NCBI RefSeq assembly: GCF_030812215.1
Contig: NZ_JAUSSG010000003.1
Location: 496,001-560,000 of the forward strand
Reading direction: 5' to 3'
DNA: 64,000 nt
From: Variovorax boronicumulans
GTDB taxonomy: Bacteria; Pseudomonadota; Gammaproteobacteria; Burkholderiales; Burkholderiaceae_C
The first letter of the stretch is position 1. Each line of letters opens with the position of its first letter. Positions 8,499 to 16,420 of the stretch are shown one piece after another. The notes under the pieces were generated by a model. That model did no database searches, was not told where the DNA came from, and worked only from the letters and a program-made list of their open reading frames with translations. The translations under genes were made by a program, and so were the position numbers.

Positions 8499-10076
8499 AT
8501 GCCCATCGATTTCGCATCCACCCCTTCCCCTCGCCAAAACCGCCGCCAGCGCCGCCTGTTCGCGCTGGTGCCCGCAGCCTTCCTGCTCCTCGGCCATGGC
8601 CTCGCGCAGGCGGCCGAACTCTCGCCGGCCCTCGCCGAGCGCCATGCGCAGGCCACCTACCGCGAATACTTCGAACTGCTGGCCCTGCCCAACGATGCCA
8701 CCGTGCCGGAGGACATCCGCAAGAACGTCGACTGGCTGGAGCAGGCCTTTCGCAAACGCGGCTTCACGACGCGGCAACTGCCCAACAACGGCAAGCCGAT
8801 GCTCTACGCCGAGTTCCCGGGCAGCGACCCCGCGCGAAAGACCGTGCTCTTCTATATGCACCTGGACGGCCAGCCGGTGATTCCCGCGCAGTGGGCGCAA
8901 AAGAGCCCGTGGACGCCCGTGCTCAAGCGCAAGACGGACAAGGGCGAGTGGGAGGAGATCGATTCGGCCCCGCTCTTCAATGGCCCGCTCGACCCCGAGT
9001 GGCGCGTGTTCGGCCGGGCGTCGGCGGACGACAAGGGCCCGATCATGATGCTGCTGGCGGCCATCGATGCGCTCAAGGCCGGCGGCGGCCAGCCGGCGGT
9101 CAACGTCAAGGTGATCCTGGACAGCGAGGAAGAAAAAGGATCGCCGTCGATCAGCCAGGTCATGCAGGCGCACCGCGAGTTGCTGCGCAGCGACGCCATC
9201 GTGATCCACGACGGCCCGATGCATGCGACCAACCGGCCCACGCTGGTGTTCGGCAACCGCGGCGCGGCCGATGCGCGGCTCACCGTGTACGGCGCCAAGG
9301 TGCCGCTGCACAGCGGGCACTACGGCAACTACGCGCCCAACCCGGCGCAGCGCCTCGCCAGCCTGCTGGCCTCGATGAAGGACGACACCGGGCGGGTGAC
9401 CGTTCCCGGCTACTACGACCGCGTGAAGATCGGCGAGGCCGAGCGCAAGATCATGGCCGCCGTGCCCGACGACGAGGCCGCGCTCAAGCGCCGCCTGGGC
9501 ATCGCGCAAACCGACAAGGTCGGCGCCAACTACCAGGAGGCGATGCAGTACCCCTCGCTGAACGTGCGCGGCATGGCATCGGCGGCCGTGGGCGACAAGG
9601 TGGCGAACATCGTCCCCGACAAGGCCGAGGCCGAGATGGACCTGCGCACCACGCCCGATTCCGACGCGCCGTACCTCGGCAAGCTGATCGAGGCGCACAT
9701 CGTGAAGCAGGGCTACCACCTCGTGAAGGGTGCGCCGACGGACGAAGAGCGCGCCCGCTACGACAAGATCGCCAGCTTCACCTACCGCAGCGAGGGCGCC
9801 GATGCGGCGGGCTCGCCGATCAACTCACCGATCGGGCAATGGGCCTACAAGGCCTTGACCGACACCTTCGGCACCAAGCCCGAGCCGGTGCGCATCCGCA
9901 TGATGGGCGGCACCGTGCCGACGGCGGAGATCGTGCGGGTGCTGCAGGTGCCCTTTGCGATCATTCCGCTGGTGAACGCCGACAACAACCAGCATGCCGC
10001 GAACGAGAACCTGCGCATGGGCAACTACGTGACCGGCGTGCAGACGGTGTACGCGCTGATGACGCACGGGTTCTGA
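8499..10076 (+). CDS. Exported M20-family metallopeptidase
   Basis: A 525-residue zinc peptidase of the M20/M25/M40 family. A basic N-terminus and the hydrophobic run LFALVPAAFLLLGHGLAQAA form a signal peptide, so it acts in the periplasm or outside. Metal and catalytic motifs are in order: FYMHLDGQPV (His and base Asp), RASADDKGP (bridging Asp) and LDSEEEKGSPS (catalytic Glu pair). HSGHYGN belongs to the dimerisation lid region. It stands alone between the GNAT gene and apaH. Likely substrates are dipeptides or N-acyl amino acids. Confidence 0.88.
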   Translation: MPIDFASTPSPRQNRRQRRLFALVPAAFLLLGHGLAQAAELSPALAERHAQATYREYFELLALPNDATVPEDIRKNVDWLEQAFRKRGFTTRQLPNNGKPMLYAEFPGSDPARKTVLFYMHLDGQPVIPAQWAQKSPWTPVLKRKTDKGEWEEIDSAPLFNGPLDPEWRVFGRASADDKGPIMMLLAAIDALKAGGGQPAVNVKVILDSEEEKGSPSISQVMQAHRELLRSDAIVIHDGPMHATNRPTLVFGNRGAADARLTVYGAKVPLHSGHYGNYAPNPAQRLASLLASMKDDTGRVTVPGYYDRVKIGEAERKIMAAVPDDEAALKRRLGIAQTDKVGANYQEAMQYPSLNVRGMASAAVGDKVANIVPDKAEAEMDLRTTPDSDAPYLGKLIEAHIVKQGYHLVKGAPTDEERARYDKIASFTYRSEGADAAGSPINSPIGQWAYKALTDTFGTKPEPVRIRMMGGTVPTAEIVRVLQVPFAIIPLVNADNNQHAANENLRMGNYVTGVQTVYALMTHGF

Positions 10077-10104
10077 AGCCCAACGGAGCGGGCAGCGGCG
10101 TTCT

Positions 10105-10956
10105 TCAGGCCTGCTTGCCGGGCTTTTGCGCCTGTTCGCACTTCACCTGGATCAGCTCGCGCTCGTCCAGCGTCGCGCCGATGCGCACCGCGCTCAGGCA
10201 CCCGCCCCAGACGCAGCCCGTGTCGGTGGAGAGCAGGTCGGGCCGCGAGAGCCAGCCGAGCGTGGACCAGTGGCCGAACGCAACGGTGGCCGATGCGGTC
10301 TTGCGGCCCGGCACGTCGAACCATGGCAAGAGGCCTTCGGGTGCGGGGATCGCCCCGTCCTTGGTCTCGAACTCCATCTCGCCCCCGGGCGTGCAGTAGC
10401 GCAGGCGCGTGAGCGCGTTGACGATCACGCGCAGGCGCGCGCTGCCGGTGAGCGCATCGCTCCACTGCGCCGGCTCGTTGCCGTACATCGTGAGCAGGAA
10501 GTCGCCGAGCGCCGGACCGCGCAGCACCGATTCGACCTCCGACGCCAGCGCGAGCGTGTCGCCCACGGTCCATTGCGGAAGCACGCCGGCATGCACCATG
10601 AGCAGGTCGCCGCCGCCGATCTGCATGTGCAGCGCCATGTGCTGGTTGCGCACCCAGTCGAGCAGCGCCTGGCTGTCGGGCGCGGCCAGCAAGTCGGCCA
10701 GCGTGTCCTTGCGGCCGGCCTTGCGTGCGCCGTGCGCCACGCCCAGCAGGTGCAGGTCGTGGTTGCCCAGGAGGCTCAGCGCCGAGGCGCCGTAGCCCTG
10801 CATGCGGCGCAGCACGGCGGCCGAATCCGGGCCCCGGTTGACGAGGTCGCCCAACAGCACGAGGGTGTCGCGGCTGGGCGAGAAATCGATCTCGCCGAGC
10901 AGCCGCCCGAGGGCAGGGTCGCAGCCCTGCACATCGCCGATACAGTAAAGTGACAT
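10105..10956 (-). CDS. apaH: Bis(5'-nucleosyl)-tetraphosphatase, symmetrical
   Basis: ApaH hydrolyses Ap4A to two ADP in the cytoplasm and limits alarmone levels; it also removes Np4 caps from RNA. Length (283 residues) and motifs match the family: GDVQGC, GDLVNRGPDS and GNHDLHLL at residues ~7-65 form the PPP-type metal centre, and VHAGVLPQW and FGHWSTLG add later ligands. The start lies head to head with the CNNM/CorC-type gene; the two frames nearly touch, so they must share promoter DNA. Confidence 0.95.
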   Translation of the reverse strand: MSLYCIGDVQGCDPALGRLLGEIDFSPSRDTLVLLGDLVNRGPDSAAVLRRMQGYGASALSLLGNHDLHLLGVAHGARKAGRKDTLADLLAAPDSQALLDWVRNQHMALHMQIGGGDLLMVHAGVLPQWTVGDTLALASEVESVLRGPALGDFLLTMYGNEPAQWSDALTGSARLRVIVNALTRLRYCTPGGEMEFETKDGAIPAPEGLLPWFDVPGRKTASATVAFGHWSTLGWLSRPDLLSTDTGCVWGGCLSAVRIGATLDERELIQVKCEQAQKPGKQA

Positions 10957-10979
10957 TCCCTCATTCTCTCCCCCTGTTC

Positions 10980-12290
10980 ATGGATGTCTTCCTGCTGGCC
11001 TTGCTGACCACCCTCAATGCGGTGTTCGCAATGTCCGAAATGGCCCTTTCAACCAGCCGGCGCGCACGCCTCGCAGCCTTGGCCGAAACGGGGGACACCG
11101 GCGCGGCCGCCGCGCTGAAACTGATGGAGGCGCCCACCCAGTTCCTCTCGACCGTGCAGATCGGCATCACCTCGATCGGCATGCTGAGCGGCATCGTCGG
11201 CGAAGCCGCCTTCGCCGCGCCGCTGTCGGTGTGGATGGAAAGCGTGGGCATGGGCGCGGGCACCGCCAGCATCGTCTCCACCGCGGTGGTGGTGACCTGC
11301 ATCACCTTCTTCACCATCATCTTCGGCGAGCTGGTGCCCAAGCGCATCGGCCAGCTCTATCCCGAGCCGGTGGCGCGCTGGGTGTCGCGCCCGATGCGCG
11401 GCCTCGCCAAGGGCGCCAAGCCCTTCGTGTGGCTGCTGGCCGGTGCCACCGCCACCATGCTCAAGGTGCTGCGCATCGATGCCAACGCGGCGCGGTCGGT
11501 GACCGAAGAAGAAATTTCCGCCAGCCTCGAAGAAGGCGTGGACGCCGGCGTGATCGAGCAGCACGAGCACCAGATGGTGCGCAACGTGTTTCACCTGGAT
11601 GACAGGCGCCTGTCGTCGCTCATGATCCCGCGCGCCGACATCGAATGGCTCGACGCCTCCAACACCGTGTCGCAGGCGCTGCAGAAGGTGGCGGATGCGG
11701 CGGCGCTCAACCTCGTGCACTCGTGGTATCCCGTCTGCCGCAATTCGCTGGACGACGTGGTCGGCGTGATCAGCGTGGCGCACCTGCTGCGCCTGGGGGC
11801 CGCCCACAAGGGCGTGCTCGGCCAGGAGGCCACGCCGGCCGTGTTCGTGCCCGAAACGCTCACCGGCATGGAACTGCTCGAGCAGTTCCGCGCTCGCGCC
11901 GGCCGGCTGGTGTTCGTGGTCGACGAATACGGCGTGGTGCAGGGCCTCATGACGCCGCGCGACCTGCTCGAAGCCATCACCGGCGAGCTGCAGCCCGGCA
12001 TGCAGACCGATGCCTGGGCGCGCGAGCGGGCCGATGGCGTGTGGGAGCTCGACGGCCTGATGCCGGTGTCCGAGTTGCGTGCGCGCCTTGGCATTCGCGA
12101 ACTGCCCGATGAAGAGCGCGGTCGCTACAACACGGTGGCCGGCTTGTTGATGTCGGTGTCGGGCCAATTGCCCGCGGTGGGCGAGCGCATCGACTGCGCG
12201 GGCTGGTGCTTCGAGGTCGTCGCGCTCGAAGGCCGCCGCATCGATCGCGTGCTGGCCTCGCCCGATCCCACGGTGCCGCGCGAAGAATAG
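10980..12290 (+). CDS. CNNM/CorC-type transporter-associated membrane protein (HlyC/CorC family)
   Basis: An inner-membrane protein of 436 residues. An N-terminal DUF21/CNNM domain of several helices (to ~residue 190) is followed by a CBS pair (residues ~200-330, with DDVVGVISVAHLL and YGVVQGLMTPRDLLE) and a C-terminal CorC_HlyC domain with the typical RYNTVAGLLM. The family is linked to magnesium/cobalt efflux. The start is the ATG at 10980; a GTG at 10950 is an alternative but would overlap the apaH start. The kinase-like gene begins 17 bases downstream, so this gene may head the operon that follows. Confidence 0.85.
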   Translation: MDVFLLALLTTLNAVFAMSEMALSTSRRARLAALAETGDTGAAAALKLMEAPTQFLSTVQIGITSIGMLSGIVGEAAFAAPLSVWMESVGMGAGTASIVSTAVVVTCITFFTIIFGELVPKRIGQLYPEPVARWVSRPMRGLAKGAKPFVWLLAGATATMLKVLRIDANAARSVTEEEISASLEEGVDAGVIEQHEHQMVRNVFHLDDRRLSSLMIPRADIEWLDASNTVSQALQKVADAAALNLVHSWYPVCRNSLDDVVGVISVAHLLRLGAAHKGVLGQEATPAVFVPETLTGMELLEQFRARAGRLVFVVDEYGVVQGLMTPRDLLEAITGELQPGMQTDAWARERADGVWELDGLMPVSELRARLGIRELPDEERGRYNTVAGLLMSVSGQLPAVGERIDCAGWCFEVVALEGRRIDRVLASPDPTVPREE

Positions 12291-12307
12291 ACAGGCACCG
12301 CACGGCC

Positions 12308-13285
12308 ATGCTGTCGCTGCTCGCACTGGGCTGCCCGCAATGCTCCGCGCCGCTGCCCCGCGCCGCGCGCTGGCGCACCGTCAACTGCAGCTACTGCGGC
12401 GCAACCATCACGCGCGGCGAGGAAACGGTGGAGCGCGAGAGCTTCCGCGCGGCCCTGCGGCGTGCCAACGCCGACATCGCGGGCGGGCGCATCGTGCAAT
12501 GGCGCGGCGCGCGCTACCGCGTGCTGGCGCCGCTGGGCTTCGGCGAGCACAGCGAAGTGCTGTTCGCCGAACGGCTCGGCGCGGTGCCTGAGCGCGTCAC
12601 GCTGAAGCTGGCACGAGAAACGTCCGACAACGATGTGCTGCTGCGCGAAGGCGCGGTGCTGCAGTCCCTGCAAGACCTGTCTGTTCCAGGCGCCGCCTAC
12701 TTCACGCGCCGGCTGCCGCAGCCTTTGGGCACGGGCATCGCCGAAGGCCTGGGCGACGGCAAGCGCCAGGCCCTGGTGCTGCGCCACCCGACCGGTTACT
12801 GGGGCAGCCTGCAGGACGTGCAGCAGGCCAACCCGCAAGGCATCGACGCACGCCACGCCGTCTGGATCTGGCGCCGCATGCTCGAAGTGCTGGCCTTCGT
12901 GCACGGCGCCGGCTGGGCGCATCGCGACCTCTCGCCCGCGCATGCGCTGGTGCATCCGCGCGACCATGGCGTGCTGCTCATCGGCTGGTCGCAAGCGCGG
13001 CAGGCTTCGGGTTCGGTGCATGCGGCCGCTGCGGCGCGTGACCTCGCACAAGCCGCGTGGACCGTGCGCGCAGCGCTGCACGGCGGCGCGGCGGGCGACC
13101 CTGGCTTCGGCGCGCGCACGCCCGCGCCACTGGCCGCATTGCTGCGCCAATGCAGCGAAGACGCCGCCTTCTGCGAACGCCTCGGCGCGCAGGGCATCGA
13201 GCAGGCCCTGTCGGCCGCATCGCGCGAGGCCTTCGGCGCACCGCAGTTCGTTCACTTCGATCCCGCGCCGCGCCTCGGCGGTTGA
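12308..13285 (+). CDS. Zinc-ribbon protein-kinase homologue, probable pseudokinase
   Basis: 325 residues. A zinc ribbon opens the protein (Cys 9, 12, 27, 30), then a eukaryotic-type kinase domain: glycine loop GFGEHSEV (77-84), ATP-lysine in TLK at 100, and catalytic loop HRDLSPAH (205-212). Two departures from active kinases stand out. The Asn of HRDxxxxN is His 212, and the DFG position reads IGW (225-227), so the metal-binding Asp is missing. It may be a scaffold, an atypical kinase or an ATP sensor. The VWA gene follows after 26 bases. Zinc-ribbon kinases paired with VWA proteins are known (the YegI/YegL and TerY groups). Confidence 0.7.
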   Translation: MLSLLALGCPQCSAPLPRAARWRTVNCSYCGATITRGEETVERESFRAALRRANADIAGGRIVQWRGARYRVLAPLGFGEHSEVLFAERLGAVPERVTLKLARETSDNDVLLREGAVLQSLQDLSVPGAAYFTRRLPQPLGTGIAEGLGDGKRQALVLRHPTGYWGSLQDVQQANPQGIDARHAVWIWRRMLEVLAFVHGAGWAHRDLSPAHALVHPRDHGVLLIGWSQARQASGSVHAAAAARDLAQAAWTVRAALHGGAAGDPGFGARTPAPLAALLRQCSEDAAFCERLGAQGIEQALSAASREAFGAPQFVHFDPAPRLGG

Positions 13286-13311
13286 CGGACAGACATTCCA
13301 AGGAGCACCCC

Positions 13312-14280
13312 ATGGGTTACGGAAACTACTCGCATGCCGCCCACACCGCGCTGATCGCCGACCGCGCCGCCAAGCCCGGTTCCGAGGTGTTCACGCAAAC
13401 GGCCACGCATGCGCTGATGAACCCGCACGGCCTCAAGGTGCGAGAGTCGCGCGACAACGCCGACCATCCCAACTCGCTGGGCATCGTGTTCGCGCTCGAT
13501 GTCACCGGCTCCATGGGCGACATCCCGCAGACCCTCGCGCGCCGCGAACTGCCAACCTTCATGAAGCTGCTGACCGACTGCGGCGTGGCCGACCCCCAGC
13601 TCATGTTCATGGCCATCGGGGACGCCACTTCCGACCGTGCGCCGCTGCAGGTCGGCCAGTTCGAATCGACCGCCAACCTCATGGACCAGTGGCTCACCTG
13701 GAGCTACCTCGAAGGCGGCGGTGGCGGCAGCGGCGAAGAGAGCTACGAGCTCGCCTTCTACGTGATGGCCCAGCACACCGACATGGACTGCTGGGTCAAG
13801 CGAAAGAAGCGCGGCTACCTGTTCGTGACGGGCGACGAGCTGCCGTACCCGGCCGTCTCGCGCCACCAGATCGAGGGTCTCATCGGCGAGAAGCTCGACG
13901 AGGACATTCCCATCGAAGAGGTCATCGCCGCCGCGGCCGAGACCACGAACCTGTTCTTCTTGATCCCCGACGCCCAGCGCCGCCGCCGCTGCGAGCCGCG
14001 CTGGCGCGAACTGCTCGGCGATCACGTCATCTGCATGGACTCGCCCGACGACGCTTGCGCCGTGGCTGCCGGCATCGTCGCGCTCACCGAGAAGGCCGTG
14101 CCCAACCTCGACGGCCTCGCCAAGGTGATGGGCGCGACCGGCATGGCCAAGGAGCGCGTCGGTGGCGTGCTGCACGCGCTCGATGCGTATGCGGCGCTGC
14201 TCGACCCGACCGCGCCGCGCCGTGCGCCGCCGTCCGCCAGCGGGCCGCGGTCGTCGTGGTGGAAGCGGCTCTTCGGCTGA
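13312..14280 (+). CDS. VWA-domain protein (TerY-like)
   Basis: 322 residues, start set by AAGGAG at 13300-13305 before the ATG. A von Willebrand A domain begins at about residue 55. The metal-dependent adhesion site is DVTGSM (Asp 63, Thr 65, Ser 67), with the later Thr in FVTGDELP. No signal peptide is seen, so it is cytoplasmic, as in bacterial TerY/YegL proteins that assemble with kinases. A glycine-rich loop (GGGGGSGEES) lies at ~residue 136. The C-terminus ends in a basic tail (SSWWKRLFG). It sits between the kinase homologue and the PurA-like gene, which starts 7 bases later. Confidence 0.78.
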   Translation: MGYGNYSHAAHTALIADRAAKPGSEVFTQTATHALMNPHGLKVRESRDNADHPNSLGIVFALDVTGSMGDIPQTLARRELPTFMKLLTDCGVADPQLMFMAIGDATSDRAPLQVGQFESTANLMDQWLTWSYLEGGGGGSGEESYELAFYVMAQHTDMDCWVKRKKRGYLFVTGDELPYPAVSRHQIEGLIGEKLDEDIPIEEVIAAAAETTNLFFLIPDAQRRRRCEPRWRELLGDHVICMDSPDDACAVAAGIVALTEKAVPNLDGLAKVMGATGMAKERVGGVLHALDAYAALLDPTAPRRAPPSASGPRSSWWKRLFG

Positions 14281-14287
14281 ACACCGT

Positions 14288-15640
14288 GTGACCACCACCG
14301 CCGCGGCCACGCGCTACGTCTCGCTGCTGGGCCTGGGCTTCGGGGACTGCGGCAAGGGCCTCTTCACCGACCACCTGTGCGGCGCGTGGCAGGCGCACAC
14401 GGTGGTGCGCTTCAACGGCGGTGCACAGGCCGGCCACAACGTGGTGCTGCCCGATGGCCGGCACCACACCTTCTCGCAATTCGGTGCCGGCAGCTTTCAT
14501 GCGGGCGTGGCGACGGTGCTCGCGAGCCCGGTGGTGGTGCATCCGACCGCGCTGCGTGTCGAGGAAGAGGCACTGCGCCGCGTGGGCGTGCCCGATGCCT
14601 TCGCGCGTTTGCTGATCGACGCGCGCTGCCGCGTGACCACACCGTTCCATCAGGCCGCGGGCCGGCTGCGTGAATGGGCGAGGGGAGCGGCGGCGCATGG
14701 CAGTTGCGGCGTGGGCGTCGGCGAGACGGTGCGGCAGGCGCTGGCTGCCCCCGCCGATGCCTTGCGATATGGCGATCTGCCCCATCGTGCGCGCACGCTC
14801 GACAAACTGGAGGCTTCGCGTGCAGCGTTGCGTCGCGAATTCGCGGACATGGCGCCATCGCACCCCGAGGCCGCGCAGGAACTGGCGTTGCTCGACGATG
14901 CTTCGCTCGCCCAGCGCTGGTTCGACGCCGCTCTGCCATGCGTTCGCCTGTCGCCCCCCGCAAGCGCCGACGCCATCGGTGCAACGCTTGCGCGTCCCGG
15001 CACGGTGGTGTTCGAAGGCGCACAGGGCGTGCTGCTCGACGAATGGCGCGGCTTTCATCCGCACACCACGTGGAGCACCATCTCGACGGCCGCCGTCGAA
15101 GCCGTGCTGCACGACGCGGGCATCGATGCGCCCGTGCAGCACCTGGGCGTGCTGCGCAGTTATCTCACGCGCCACGGCCCGGGGCCGTTGCCGACGCACG
15201 ATCGCGCCCTCGATGCGCAATTCGCCGAGCCGCACAACGCCGACGAAGGCTGGCAGGGCGCGTTCCGACGCGGCCACCCTGATGCAGTGCTGCTGCGCTA
15301 TGCGCTCGCCGCCATCGGACGACTGGATGGACTGGTGGTGAGTCACCTCGATGCCGTCGATGGTGCGCACCTGCGCTGGTGCACCGGCTATCGCACCGCG
15401 GATGAAGCCAACCTCGCATCGCTGCCGTTCAGCGACAAGCCAGACCTCGACCGCCAGCACGCATTGACGCAATTGCTGCTGCAAGGCGCGCAACCCCTCT
15501 ACGAACCGCACCCCGTCGGCAGCCCGCAAGCGTGGGTGGAGCGCGCCGAAGCCTTCAGCGGCCTGTCCGTGCGCTTCGGCGCCTTCGGCCCGACGCGCGA
15601 CACCGTACGTGCGCGCAAGCACATCCGAAAGACCGTGTGA
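14288..15640 (+). CDS. Divergent adenylosuccinate synthetase (PurA) paralogue
   Basis: 450 residues from a GTG start. PurA motifs are visible in order: the P-loop as GFGDCGKGLF with catalytic-type Asp 20, RFNGGAQAGHN with His 50, HGSCGVGVGETV in the IMP-loop region, FEGAQGVLLD, YLTRHGPGPLPT, SHLDAVDG and FGPTRDTVRAR. Asp 20 and His 50 match the catalytic Asp and His of E. coli PurA, but the consensus GDEGKGK is altered to GDCGKGL and several loops differ. A normal purA is expected elsewhere in the genome. Its stop overlaps the next start (GTGA). It may ligate an amino acid to a nucleotide other than IMP (inference). Confidence 0.8.
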   Translation: MTTTAAATRYVSLLGLGFGDCGKGLFTDHLCGAWQAHTVVRFNGGAQAGHNVVLPDGRHHTFSQFGAGSFHAGVATVLASPVVVHPTALRVEEEALRRVGVPDAFARLLIDARCRVTTPFHQAAGRLREWARGAAAHGSCGVGVGETVRQALAAPADALRYGDLPHRARTLDKLEASRAALRREFADMAPSHPEAAQELALLDDASLAQRWFDAALPCVRLSPPASADAIGATLARPGTVVFEGAQGVLLDEWRGFHPHTTWSTISTAAVEAVLHDAGIDAPVQHLGVLRSYLTRHGPGPLPTHDRALDAQFAEPHNADEGWQGAFRRGHPDAVLLRYALAAIGRLDGLVVSHLDAVDGAHLRWCTGYRTADEANLASLPFSDKPDLDRQHALTQLLLQGAQPLYEPHPVGSPQAWVERAEAFSGLSVRFGAFGPTRDTVRARKHIRKTV

Positions 15641-16062
15641 CGCCCAACATTTTCCTGATCGTCGGCGCAGCACTCAGCGCCATGGCCGCGCTGCTGCACA
15701 TCTGCGTCATCTTTGGTGGACCCGCGTGGTACCGCTTTTTCGGCGCGGGCGAGCGCATGGCCATGGGCGCGGCGGCCGGGCATTGGTATCCGCCCATCGT
15801 CACGCTACTGATCGCCGGCGTGCTGGGCGTGTGGGCGGCTTACGCGCTCTCCGGCGCGGGTGTGCTGCAACCGCTGCCGTTGCTGGCGTTCGTGCTGCCC
15901 GCCATCACCGCTGTCTACCTGCTGCGGGGGATGGTTGCCGTGGGGCTGTTCGCATTCGACCGGCAGCGGCTGAACGCCTTCTGGGTGTGGAGCTCGGCGA
16001 TCTGCCTTGTGTTCGGCCTTGTCCACCTGGCCGGGCTCGTTCAGGTCTGGGAGACGCTCTGA
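15637..16062 (+). CDS. Small four-helix membrane protein coupled to the PurA-like gene
   Basis: 141 residues from a GTG that overlaps the upstream TGA by 4 bases, a strong sign of coupled translation. Four hydrophobic segments are seen (about residues 4-25, 48-68, 75-95 and 108-130) with short loops; CFG-type or enzymatic motifs are absent. I do not recognise the family with confidence. Its tight link to the PurA-like gene suggests it belongs to the same functional set, perhaps as the membrane-facing part. It is the last gene of the rightward run, since the following genes are on the other strand. Confidence 0.65.
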   Translation: MTPNIFLIVGAALSAMAALLHICVIFGGPAWYRFFGAGERMAMGAAAGHWYPPIVTLLIAGVLGVWAAYALSGAGVLQPLPLLAFVLPAITAVYLLRGMVAVGLFAFDRQRLNAFWVWSSAICLVFGLVHLAGLVQVWETL

Positions 16063-16077
16063 ACGGGCGTTGGCGGG

Positions 16078-16413
16078 TCAACGCGACAGCAGCGCTCGCA
16101 GCCAGCGCAGAAGCGGCCAGCCGGCAACGACCAGGGCTGTCGAGATCAGCAGCGCCTCGATGGTGAGAGACCGCTCCGCCAGCTGCGCCAGGTCCGGTTG
16201 ACCCTGGTATTCGAGAAAGTAGCCGCCGCGCGTGAAGAGCCCGATGAAATCCGCACCCGCCTGAAGAATGCGATGCAGACCGAGCACAGCGAGGAAGGCG
16301 AAGGCCACATAGGCCCACGGCTTGTGCAACTTGCCCCACCAGAACGCAGAGGTGATGCCGACCAGCAGCACGCACACGGCGACCGGCAACACCAGTGACA
16401 AAAGGAACGACAC
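16078..16413 (-). CDS. Small membrane protein, unknown
   Basis: 111 residues from a GTG start, with three hydrophobic segments (about residues 4-24, 34-52 and 85-105). No family is recognised. The start lies 7 bases after the stop of the DUF3883 gene on the same strand, so the two are probably one transcript. It converges on the small membrane protein that ends the PurA-like operon, with a 15-base gap. The function is unknown. Confidence 0.55.
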   Translation of the reverse strand: MSFLLSLVLPVAVCVLLVGITSAFWWGKLHKPWAYVAFAFLAVLGLHRILQAGADFIGLFTRGGYFLEYQGQPDLAQLAERSLTIEALLISTALVVAGWPLLRWLRALLSR

Positions 16414-16420
16414 GATCGCG

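Noticed and set aside
12125..13255. Leftward frame opposite the kinase-like gene
   Set aside because: No motif, antisense composition; the plus-strand product has a zinc ribbon and kinase signatures.
12308..14280. Assigning the kinase/VWA genes to a tellurite-resistance (Ter) cluster
   Set aside because: No TerD, TerC or PP2C gene is adjacent, so only the general kinase/VWA pairing is supported.
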